From: Micropterix aruncella
Taxonomy: Eukaryota > Arthropoda > Insecta > Lepidoptera > Micropterigidae
Length of the DNA: 64,000 nt
Assembly (NCBI GenBank): GCA_944548615.1
Contig: OX155957.1
Coordinates: 7,119,219-7,183,218 of the forward strand
Direction of reading: 5' to 3'
Shown here one piece after another: positions 22,018 to 33,523 of the stretch. Under the pieces are notes generated by a model. The model did no database searches. It saw only the letters and a list, made by a program, of their open reading frames with translations, and was not told the origin of the DNA. How positions within the stretch are numbered: position 1 is the stretch's first letter; each line of letters opens with the position of its first letter. The translations under genes and the position numbers were made by a program.

Positions 22018-22200
22018 CGGCCGGTGTAGTGGTTAAGTCGCCTGATATTACGTTGTACGGTACCGGTTTCGGTTTCCGGCTGGGTCACCATTTTCCGTAG
22101 GGATAAAATTAACGGAATTGCATTTTCAATTCTGTCGATCGAATGCAGTAACAAGACACACAATTACACACATGTTACATAAACATATACATTTTCATCC
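22018..22200 (+). mobile_element. tRNA-derived SINE, 5' part
   Basis: The head GGCCGGTGTAGTGGTTAAGT carries an A-box-like block, followed by CGGTTTCCGGCTGGGTCACC and the body ATTTTCCGTAGGGATAAAATT. Its 3' part lies at 22785-22885, separated by about 585 bp. This is the most complete head of the family in the window. Confidence 0.75.
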
Positions 22201-22784
22201 CATCTATTCGAAAAGGACGACTTGGTTCGCCTTTAAGTGCGCCAAAAAGTGGTGTTTTCTATAAGAAACTTTATAAGTGCGCCGCAATTAACTTTGCGGC
22301 TCACTTTTTGAATAAGTGCGCCGCAATTTACCTTTGCGGCGCACTTTTTGAATTTGGAACATCTTAGTCTTCAGCGCCGAAGAAATCGAACGCAAATATT
22401 GTTTGAATAAAGACTGGCTGGTACGACGGCTCTTAGTCGCGCCGCCGGCTGAATAAAAAAAAACAAATGAAATTAAAAACGCGCGAACGTCAATTGTTTT
22501 TGTCGTCAATATTAAATAATAATATTACAATAAAATATGAGGCGCCTTTTATTTTCTCATAGAGGGTGATGAAAAGTAGAGTGTATCACTCGAGTGCAAA
22601 ATATTTTTGGCTCGGGCGCTTTTTTTAATCCCTCGCTACGTTCAGGATTCTACTAAAGAATCCGTCGCTACGCTCGGGATTCTACTCTAGAATCCCTCAC
22701 TTCGCTCTAGATTCAAAAAAGCGCCCTCGCCGTAAAAATATTATTTTGCTCCCTTGTGATACAATCTACTATTAAACGCTTTAT
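22201..22784. mobile_element. Insertion splitting the SINE, with hairpins and a foldback
   Basis: Two structured parts are visible. At 22215-22350 AAGTGCGCCGCAA...TTGCGGCGCACTT hairpins occur in tandem; the second is perfect over 14 bp per arm. At 22575-22770 there are inverted arms of ~52-56 bp (AGTAGAGTGTATCAC...GGGCGCTTTTTT and its complement) around three ~29 bp repeats with CGCTACGCTCGGGATTCTAC. No coding sequence is present. Whether this is one insertion or two is not settled. Confidence 0.7.
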
Positions 22785-22885
22785 AGTAGGGTTGGTTGTA
22801 AGCGATTGTCGTGTGATAACAAACCCGCCTATTGTGAAATTTCGCAATAAATAGCAGAAACAAATGAACAAACAAACTCCTTACA
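22785..22885 (+). mobile_element. tRNA-derived SINE, 3' part
   Basis: AGTAGGGTTGGTTGTAAGCG, CAAACCCGCCTATTGTG and a CAAA-rich tail match the 3' half of the SINE copies at 2884-3148 and 59054-59326. With 22018-22200 it makes one SINE copy. Confidence 0.75.
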
Positions 22886-23689
22886 CATAAATATATACAC
22901 ACACATATCTCTTCTTAAAATTTTCTCCGAGTCTGAATACCAAATATTACGGTTGAATTTTATATTATTGAACAAGGCTCTCTTACGACTTTCCGCTAAA
23001 CCTCTTCGAATAATCCAAACTTAAATTATTCATCTCGTATTCCTCGGAGCCTCAATACTTTCTTTAAATGTAATCTTGGAAAAAGGAAGCTCTCAAGGAG
23101 TTCGTTATTTATTTACGTTCACTTCTGCCCTGTAAACGATTCAGGTTTGCCCCCCCTCCGAGACATATGCAGAACCCTAAAACCCTTACACATTCAAACC
23201 TTATTATTATTAAAACACCAGGAAATAGATAAAGTTCTAAAATTTCGTTAGATTTTTATATTCAGCCATATTTTTCCTGTTTTTATACATCAAATATATT
23301 TTTTTAATGACTGCAACAAAAATCGATTTAGTATAATGCACTATTTAATGAGTCTAAAATCTCACAGCTATATTGAGGGGAATGATAGTGATGGAATCAA
23401 GGGGAGGTATGATGGCGTGTGATGGTGTGTGTGTGGTTGGTGTGTGATGTGTTTATTAGTTCGTCAGTGCACTTACCTTGTAAATAAGGAAATGTTAAGG
23501 ATTATTTAATGTATATGTATTTAGTTGGATGCTATGGCATCATTTTAGGGATTGTCTAGCGGAAGGCTGATTCAGATTTTCTAAGGGGGAATACATCAAT
23601 ATCATTAATTTTCATAAGTGGACGGTAAATGAACCAATACCGAATTCTTATATCTTAGCATCACTCCCCCTGCAATACGTCGTGATGTC
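22886..23689. other. Unassigned DNA
   Basis: Contains a GT-rich stretch near 23410-23460 (gtgtgatggtgtgtgtgtgg). No gene or family was recognised. Confidence 0.35.
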
Positions 23690-24600
23690 CAGGCTGATTC
23701 TAAACGCCTAAAGGTGATAGCCCACCCAAGACACCTACTACAAGGGCGCGAACCACAACTTGGGTTGTCGACTACAGCGGGAGAGCCCGTCATCTCAGGA
23801 AGTTTTAACGATTAGGCGTTCTATCTCCCTGGAGTGATCGCAGAAGACTTGAGGACAAAACAGTCCACCGTCTAGCTCCGCCACAAGCCCGTAAGAGGCC
23901 AACGCCTTAACCGCGAGATACCCAGGAATGTTACCCGGCGGGCCTACACTCACGCCCTTACTTCCAATTGTGACCAGATTACTCCGGTCTCTCGATTGGT
24001 TACGAGTTAGAGGTCGCTTGCGTGGTCCTCTCCCTTACGAAGCGGTGAAACGGTGTTTACCGAATCTATCGCGGACCACAGCGTCCTTTGCCCGGCTGTT
24101 CACCCAGGATCGGATGGCCGATGGTCGTTTCAAGAGCAGTCGCCGTAAGGTCCGCAACCACCCCCGCTCTATAAGAAACAGTACTGCTTCCAGACTCCCC
24201 CGACTGTTAGTCAGAGTGCAGAGTGCGATTGGCTTACACCGCACGGTGCGCAGACCGTCCAGGAGCGCCAGAGTCCTACCCAGGCTCGTACTTCATGCGT
24301 GGAGGCCGTCGGATAGGTGTTGACCCGTGAGTGTGACCAATCCTGAACAGAATGGGTCTTCGTGACCAACTCAGCAAGGGCCCATTAACTCCCAATCGAA
24401 CTGGACGGGCAGGACGGGAACGATCGGGCGCGAACCACAAAACAATCGCCTCAAATCGCGAAAGTCATTCTTGACCTGCACACAACCGCTCCAAGGCCGT
24501 AAATCTTCGAAGATTACTGACTGGCGGCCCATCCAGGCCGCATATTTTTCAAGAGATATATCTTAACCTGGCCCGGACACGTTAACGAACGAACGATATC
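23690..24600 (+). pseudogene. LINE C-terminal end (family X), split by GCR element 2
   Basis: Flanks 23690-23743 and 24440-24600 join into one open frame that reads NNRLKSRKSFLTCTQPLQG and ends DWRPIQAAYFSRDIS before a stop. A related sequence without the insertion lies at 47590-47735 and a related end (IQAAYFWKDMS) at 48700. These are C-terminal parts of an R1/I- or jockey-like LINE protein; compared with the 48 kb copy, the zinc-knuckle part is deleted here. Confidence 0.6.
23758..24425 (+). mobile_element. GCR element 2
   Basis: Flanked by a perfect repeat GGGCGCGAACCACA(A) at 23744-23757(8) and 24426-24439(40). It starts ACTTGGGTTGTCGACTACAG and contains the conserved end block GGGCCCATTAACTCCC, then ~33 bp more before the right repeat, so the 3' tail length differs from copy 1. 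A same-strand frame of 131 codons (23928-24323) holds the conserved LLPIVTRLLRSLDWLRV and RGPLPYEAVKRCLPNLSRT segments. Confidence 0.85.
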
Positions 24601-24844
24601 CAAAGCGTCTCTGTACGGGAAGGCGTCAGTCTGAGAGTGATTCTTTTTCAAGTAGCCTCTTACTGTCGACCTCGTCTCCTCCTACCATCGACAATGTCTA
24701 TCGAAAAGATCATGTCAACGATGTACAGCTGTTCTCAAAAGACTCCATTGTGTAGAATGCTGCTCGCTCCCCCATACGTAGCTAAGACCTAGCCGATCTT
24801 GATTATTGAGTTGCCGTCAACACAGCTTCTGAGCACACAGGTGA
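24601..24844. other. Unassigned DNA between LINE pieces
   Basis: May include more degraded LINE sequence; no motif is certain. Confidence 0.35.
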
Positions 24845-25078
24845 TCAGAAAACGCTGTTCCACTGCGTGCACACGCAAAGTAAACGAGCTTCATAAAATC
24901 TGAGTTAGCGTATGGTCTGCATGATCTACATAGGAAACCAAGCATTTATTAGGCTTTAGTAATGATTGCTTCGATATATTGGTTGTAACGAAGTTTATTG
25001 TCGAGCAGTATCCCTAAATCGTGAATAGAGGACGTGACCAGAATTATATTGTTATCGATGTAACATTTGTGGGATATA
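24845..25078 (-). pseudogene. LINE fragment, inverted 5' segment
   Basis: The minus strand reads SIHDLGILLDNKLRYNQYIE, then MLGFLCRSCRPY and FMKLVYFA, the region just after the palm of a jockey-like polymerase. Two adjacent stops lie before MLGF. The piece that should follow it (SVHSDRIERVQKKFTRML) is on the opposite strand directly to the right, starting at about 25079. This is the layout produced by twin priming. Confidence 0.7.
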
Positions 25079-25885
25079 ATACAGTGTTCACAGCGATAGA
25101 ATTGAACGAGTCCAAAAGAAATTCACTCGTATGCTGTCGAACAAATGTGGCCTCAGAAATACTCTGAAAGGTTATGTAGAGCGGCTTTCTCACTTCAACC
25201 TAGTAGATCTAAAAACACGTAGGACTATAACTGATATAACGTGTCTCCATAAGCTTTTGCACAATCGACTAGACAGCCCAGCTAGTCTAGAAAAAAATCA
25301 ATTTCGTGTGCCACCGCGACTAACGAGGAGCTCTCAAACATTTTCGGTTGTCGCTTGCAATAACAACATCGGATCGAATAGACCTTTGGCCAGAATGTGT
25401 TGCGTTTTTGATAAATCGTGTAAAGGATTAGATGTATTTTATGATTCCATAAATATAATAAAAGATTCGATCATACCTAGCCTATCTCCTACTTTTTAAG
25501 ATTTCACTAACTGCCATCCTAATGTACCTACTGTATTATATGATTATTATATTATAACATACTATTTTATAATATCATATTATGTATATATAATAAATAT
25601 TATTATCCAATTACTTATACTTCTATTTTGCTCTATCCAAATAACCTTCTTAACAACTTATTTAATTATTTCTTTTCTTACCCTTATATTATTATTAGCT
25701 TTATTATATTTTTTTTTCTACTATCAACGTGTTCATGTTATTTCTATGTTAATGTGTAATGCAAGCATTGCAAACTATTCATAGGATAGTAAATTTGTTT
25801 CGTTAAAATATGTTTTTAAGATACTATTATCATATATTTACTATCTGTAAGTTTGCTATAAAATAAAATAAAAACATAAAATAAT
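25079..25885 (+). pseudogene. LINE C-terminal end plus 3' tail, sense segment
   Basis: The plus strand reads HSDRIERVQKKFTRMLSNKC, then LHKLLHNRLDSP, and remains open to a stop at 25499. This is the standard C-terminal region of jockey-like polymerases. An AT-rich 3' tail follows and ends in AAAATAAAATAAAAACATAA near 25880. Its upstream partner is the inverted segment at 24845-25078. Confidence 0.75.
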
Positions 25886-25887
25886 GC

Positions 25888-26190
25888 GGTTGCTTCGTTG
25901 CATTTTTCTGCGTTTAGGGCTAATTTATTAGTGTCACGGTATTTTTTCAGACAACTCAGGTGCCGCTGAATATTAACAGAATCAGTGGTGCTTTTTATCT
26001 TAGAGAATGTTTTAAAATCATATACATTTATATAAATCTTAATCAAAAGAGGTCCTAAGTGAGAGCCCTGTGGTATCTCAGAGGGGATGTTAGTTACGTT
26101 ACCGGTAACCGCTAACCACAATAGCCTGACTGCGATTATGCAAATTATGATAAAAACTATCGATACAAGCCGCCGTAAATGCCGGACGCA
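25888..26190 (-). pseudogene. LINE reverse-transcriptase palm fragment
   Basis: The minus strand reads EIPQGSHLGPLLIKIYIN (motif B region), then CLKKYRDTNKLALNAEKC. The YADD-containing stretch between them is deleted. Upstream, HNLHNRSQAIVVSGYR-like sequence is separated by stops and shifts. It lies against the A-rich tail of the preceding LINE. It could be the target into which that LINE inserted. Confidence 0.7.
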
Positions 26191-26317
26191 CTCTATTCTC
26201 TTAATATCAAAAGCGTTCGAAAATCAGAAAATCAGTTTTCAATGCGGTTATCATTGGTAATACATAGTTACAAAATCGTTCAATTAAGACAGGCCAGGGA
26301 TGACAGAGTAACGTAAC

Positions 26318-26560
26318 GTCCGTAGCCGCGTTAAACCACTGGTTCCCGGCGGATCATCTAAGTTAGACATCGTCGGTTGTGGTCAGCACTTAAATGGGTG
26401 ACTGCCTGAGTACAGCCATCTGATGTAAGATAAAGCCAGTCCCATGTAAGATAATTGTCGATAGAGATTAAGGTGGGCCGTTACCTTAAGGGCAAAAAAT
26501 AAAGGCTAAAGGTAAATAGAATAAATAAAGGTAAAAGGGATAAAGGCTAAAAAAACAGAG
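26318..26560 (+). repeat. 5S-like SINE with A-rich tail
   Basis: CGTCCGTAGCCGCGTT, ATCTAAGTTAGACATCGTCG, GGTCAGCACTTAAATGGGTG and ACTGCCTGAG follow the 5S pattern with more substitutions than the 21.5 kb copy. A 3' module (TGTAAGATAATTGTCGATAG, ATTAAGGTGGG) matches the module in the 33.5-35 kb array. It ends in an AT-rich tail of ATAAAGG(C/T)-like words. ACAGAG flanks both ends (26303-26308, 26555-26560), a weak candidate duplication. Confidence 0.65.
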
Positions 26561-27467
26561 CGGTTTGAAGCAATTGCTTTTAAACATTTAAAAAAAAATG
26601 TCTACTCTCGAAAACGTAGGAAGAAAGAAAACCGCCAGATATCATCGAACGTAGGAAAAAAGAACACTGCCAGATATTATAATTTTATTATATTTTCATT
26701 TTCTCATGGTAAATACGCTTTTCAAGCGTTCACTCGAATGGCATAAGAAACACTCATGACAGCTAGACAGCTGCCAACACAGATACCCGGGCGGGCGTAA
26801 CAGTCTGCTCTATGTCAAACGTGTTGACTACTAATCTTTGATTCTTCTTGCTTTCTTAACATCTGTTTTTCTTCAACGACATTTATTGCTACTGAACAAT
26901 ATTTCTATTTCTTTTAAATGTTCGATTGTCGTTTATTATATAATTGCGAATATGATTGTAGTGTATATATAATATATTGACGCATATATAAAGTATATTA
27001 AAGGATTCTCCTTTAGTTTTTACCTAGTGCTTCCGCAGTTGTATTTTTTTCTTCTTTCTCTCTATTTAACAACTTTATAGTTGCGTACCGCTCGTCAATT
27101 GCAGCTGAAGAAAGAGCACTTAAAGAAGAAGTATCGTTTTACAGCGATTAACATCGATGAACGGTAGCATTCCGAACGTTCAACTAAGTGTTCTTTAATT
27201 ATTCAAGAGTTGGATTAGTTCCCGCCGGTAGACAATGGCTCCTTTGATTGCTATTGATAGATCAGTAGTGAAGATTCATCACGAGAGTAGCGCAATTATT
27301 TTTTGTTTACATTCTATTTATTTATACTGATTCGAATCATGGACATTCTCGAAAGCTAACAAACGAACTCAAATGCTACAAACTCTTATTCAAGTGCTGT
27401 GTATGCACAAGGGGAAGTTTTTGCTGTTCTAACTTATTACTCTACGCAGTGTTACTTAGAAAACAAG

Positions 27468-27470
<3 letters not shown>
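26561..27470. other. Unassigned AT-rich DNA
   Basis: Short imperfect repeat 'gaaaacgtaggaagaaagaaaaccgccagatat' / 'gaacgtaggaaaaaagaacactgccagatat' at 26608-26675. No gene was identified. Confidence 0.4.
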
Positions 27471-29240
<1,770 letters not shown>

Positions 29241-29244
29241 TGGA

Positions 29245-29560
29245 AGACTAAAAATTTTAAGATTGTACCCATTTGAACGATGGTTTTATATAGGTATTCA
29301 TGGACTAATTGCCTAAATATATTGATTTCATATTATATAAAACAACAGTAATTTAACAACAGCATCTATACCTAGCTACCTTTTGAATAAATGGTTGTTT
29401 TTAAAATTATTTTTGATATATTTAGATACTATTTTTTTGTCTTAGTATTATAGTTATGGATTTTTAATATTATTGTTACTGTTTATATGATCAGATTCTA
29501 ACAATTCACGTTTATTTTAAATAATTTTATTCAGTTATGATATTGAATTCATTCGATTTT
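29245..29560 (+). mobile_element. LINE 3' tail, inverted copy of the 1.2/1.9 kb repeat
   Basis: The reverse complement of this stretch matches 1850-2155: the shared end phrase ACTGAATAAAA, the CAGATTCTAACAA block and the CCCATTTGAACGATGGTTTT/ATAAAACTATCATTTAAATGGG pair. It is the third copy of this LINE tail in the window. Confidence 0.6.
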
Positions 29561-30479
29561 TCTATTAGTCCTTAAAATAAGTGAAATACTCAAATTAGTA
29601 TCATGTACAAAGCTTGTTATAATAATATCTACCTGTTTGTTATAGTAGCTTCTATATTACTACCTGTAGTGTATTGTGACACGTACGAGAGCGGTAAATT
29701 ATGAATGTAAGGTAACGTAATGTCCAGAGGCTGAACTGGTTGGATTTCACTGAAACTATGAACCTGGAAAATGAGTATCTATTAATCTCTTTAACATATT
29801 AACATATCTAACAAACCTGCCGTCTGCCAAATCGTTTCTATGCCAATATGTAACATTTACATCCTATGTTTTGGTTGCGTTTCAAGCTCTACGACATAGG
29901 TATGTAAAATGTATGTTTGTTTCAAATTTTTCTACAGTGTAGCAAGATCATTAAAGAAACATGTTGCCGCTCTCCGTTCCAAAAGATACAACGCAGCAGC
30001 TTTTTGTTCCTCGATTACTTATTTCTTACACGTTCGCTCTGCTGCGTACTGACGCTCTTGCGTAATGTACGTGACCTTCTTCAGGGGCCTTTTGCCTAGA
30101 TACGCTTGTAATACATGTATGAGACTGCTGCATAGTATCTAAACGTACATCGATTTGTAGTTGTCTAAATGAAGGTATATAATACAGCTTGTCCTAAAAG
30201 TAGGTGATGGTGGAGGTTATTTCTATATATGTAATTTTGTACATAGGTTAGTAAATTATTTTCTATATATATTTATTTCATAGATGATTCGGTGGCTGTA
30301 GATGGATAGATAAATAGATTGTTATTGTATAGCTGTACGTTAGGAGCACAGATGTTGTACGTCAGGAGCACAGAAGTACAAAATAGTTAGATACTGTTTT
30401 CACATAGAGCGTACAATTTCAAATACATGATTATTACCGCAGAACACTCTCTGTGCTTATTATTTATTATATTTTTTAC
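29561..30479. other. Unassigned DNA
   Basis: A segment after 'tttctacag' at 29937 is open for ~50 codons, but I recognise no protein. An 18 bp phrase 'ggagcacagatgttgtacgtcaggagcacaga' contains a tandem repeat near 30345. No call is made. Confidence 0.35.
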
Positions 30480-30820
30480 CTTTGCTGGAGCCCATCTGTT
30501 CAACCTGGGCTTGACCGAGAGCATGGACTGTCGAATATGTGGCGACGAACCTGAAGACAGCATACACATCGTTGGTCGCTGCCCAGGCCGCGCTGTTAAA
30601 AGACACAGTTTACTGGGACAAGCCTTTCTCGAACCTAGCGATCTGCCCAACTTAAAGGTCAGTGATCTACTTGGACTGGTAAGAAGTACTGGGCTACTAG
30701 CTGACCACTGACCTAACCACATAGTGGGTAGTTACAAAAGATCTTATAGATCTATATGACATCAAGGGCTGGAAACAAGCCCCCCACTCCGTCTACTACT
30801 ACTACTACTACCCTTACTGT
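30480..30820 (+). pseudogene. R1/I-like LINE C-terminal zinc-knuckle end
   Basis: The plus strand reads HLFNLGLTESMDCRICGDEP followed by HIVGRCPG, giving the CxxC-(8)-HxxxxC zinc-knuckle layout found at the C-terminus of R1/I-type LINE proteins. The coding end (FLEPSDLPNLKVSDLLG...) stops at 30711. The 3' tail includes CAAGCCCCCCACTCCG and ends in a (TAC)n run at 30795-30812. 5'-truncated. Confidence 0.7.
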
Positions 30821-31009
30821 ATGTCCATAAGACATCTCGAGTAGTTACAGAACAATTATTATTTTCATTCTTCACATTGTTAATTTGAACTGGTAACTTT
30901 GAGATTTAATTGCAGTGACCATTTAAAAATATCAATCAAAGCTAAATTAAGATTCTAATGAATAATCAAAAGTTTGAAAGAGATCCTTAACATAAGCATT
31001 ATTTTAATA

Positions 31010-31350
31010 GATAGTCACATACCTATTTAGATACTTAAGAATGTAATATGACAAGTACTAATGGAAGACATTAAATACATCCCCGAAGTTCAGTGCATTC
31101 GAGATCTTGGATCAGAAACTGACGTTCGACCAACACATCAACAGTATTGTTAGCAAGGCGTTAAGGACTCTAGGTGTTGGTAATATGGCGTGTATAAAAA
31201 TAGGGTGGAGGGGTCCAAAGACGTTTTATTAGATACCTGGACTACCGTGAGCACATATGTAGGATAGTATATAGGTATTCAAATTATAGTCTTTGCTGTT
31301 CTCATTTTCGCTCTGTGTGTTTTGAAACAATTTGTATGTGTATATTATAT
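31010..31350 (+). pseudogene. Jockey-like LINE fragment (post-palm region)
   Basis: KLTFDQHINSIVSKALRTLG at about 31105-31165, then FIRYLDYREH near 31230, correspond to the region after the palm and the start of the C-terminal domain. Frames shift between them. A ~55 bp stretch before it (31011-31072) recurs at 31781-31830. Confidence 0.65.
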
Positions 31351-33520
31351 ACTCAGTTCCTAGACGCCTAGCGAGCTAAGAACAGCCTCGCTGAAATTAG
31401 GTTGGTTCAAGGGAAAAATGTCGATATCTTCGAATCGACTATTATATGTGGTCATCAAGCAGTGCATAACAGTTTTGGACGTAACTAGTGCTCACACGAG
31501 GGATTTTGAACGTACGAAGAGAGCGAACCCTTCGTGGCGGTACCAAAAATGACAGTTTCTTCCCCAAATGAGGGCTATCAATTTTGTTATGTATTATTTT
31601 ATGCAATAATGTCATATCAGCCGCTGTGCGGCGGCATCTGAGTGAACATATACTAAAATAGTTCAGCGAAACACTGTATTAAGATAATTAGTCATAATTA
31701 ATGAAGCGCTGTATGTTTCCCAAAAATAAAATAAATAATTTAAAAATACAAATATAAAACAAGTCATGCATACAATTGATAGTCACATACCTATTAGAAT
31801 ATAATCTGACAACTACTAATGGAAGACGTAGTTCTCAAATTCATCACAGTTATAAAATAGGCTACATGCCAATATCACCTTGGTTGCTTTCGTAAATGGT
31901 AAGTCGCTTAGCATTATATTTCATTGAGAGAGGAGATAGTAGTACTCAGACTTAATAACTTTTATGGACCTTAGGTTATCTAAGACCAGGCAAGCACAAT
32001 GCTTTCCTTTCTCGCCGCTTGGTGTCCGGAAAAGCTATGGAGTGTATATTTGTGAAATTGCCCTCATAGAATCGGGAAAAGTAACCTAGTATTGGGATCT
32101 TACCTATGAAGTTGCTGTTTTATAAAGGAAAATTAAAGCCAAAAATTTGGTATGAAAAATAAATATTTAATTAATAGAAATATTGACCCCTATTATTCAT
32201 GCAGATTTGTCATTTTAATGAGAGTTGCTTAACTCCTCTGCTGTAAAACTCCCGTGGACAGAAACCAGTGAAAGTTTTGAAGGCGTTTTTCGCCGACTCT
32301 TCATAGTTGATTTTTTCTCTTTGATTCTGAATAATATTGAAACTCTGTTGGAGCAAGGTGTGGCAAGTACGGTGGGTGACCAAGAGTCTCCAACCGCAAC
32401 TCCTGCAACATTGCGACTGTTTTGCAGTGACATCTGTGGTTAATACTTTGTCACCCGGAAGCAGTGGCTATGGTCGATTAACCAGGCTCGGTTATTTAAT
32501 CACGAGCTTCTCCATCATTGTTTGCAGTTATTAACAGTACACATTTACGTTAACTGTATAACCAGAGTGCAAGAAGCTGTAATAGAAAACACCGACACAG
32601 GATGTAATATTTGGAAATAATCCAAGTAAATAACTTTACCATGGTTGCACAAACGAAAATATTTGAGCAAAAACAAACAACGGAAAGGCGAATAAACAGC
32701 TGATTCTTAAAACAGAATAACATAGCCTTGAATTAAAATTTATTTGAAATTGAAATTCCAACTCAAACCCAAGTTATCCAAGTTCAAAATGGCTAGTGTG
32801 AAAAAACAACAATTAAGTAGGCAAGGACCCAATATCTGGAAGAATTCACTCTTATTCTTTCAATTTAATATCATTTTCGTTGATATACAAACTTCAGAAT
32901 TCCCGCTATCATATCGATTACCCTAGATTAATCTGTGTATTATGTATGTATTAAGTCAGTTATTATGGACTTATTCGAGGGCGAATTGGATTTATTTGTA
33001 AGGCTCCTAAATAACATTTGAAATAGATAAAGAAATAAATGAAACACAGCGTATTCGCCGTTAATTCGATGGTGTATCTGTGTAGTATTCCCAATTTGTA
33101 TTCTCACACAAATACACACGTCCAACAAAGTGAAACCATTTTCGTAATGACCGACGCGATATTACAACATTGTCGTGTATGTCTCTATCATTGTACCTCA
33201 CCCTATAAGCCCCCCCCTACCCCTCCACACACACCTTGCGCCCGTATTTTTATTATTTTTTCCACGAAGTCATCGCTGTAATGGCCACGGGACTATAATC
33301 CCCGTAAACAAGAAAATGGTCGTCGTTTTGCCGCGGGTCGCACGCGAAAATGCGATTAGCTGCAATGTTACCATTTTCATTTTCATTTCCATGGCGCTTT
33401 GCAAGGTATCTAGGTATACGTCGCATGTGATCGGCTATACCAGCGGTCACGTGTTTTTATTTCATACGTTCGCAACTGCACGACCAACATTTCAAAGGGT
33501 AACTCCACAGCGTGAAACAC
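31351..33520. other. Unassigned DNA with one dispersed repeat
   Basis: 32095-32185 matches 46451-46543 (CTTACCTATGAAGTTGCTGT and TTAATTAATAGAAATATT). Overlapping 72-codon frames occur on both strands at 32215-32443; I recognise neither. No RNA gene was identified. Confidence 0.4.
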
Positions 33521-33523
33521 AAC

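Noticed and set aside
32215..32443. 72-codon frames on both strands near a dispersed repeat
   Set aside because: Neither shows a recognisable domain or splice signals; two mirrored frames are expected in this composition.
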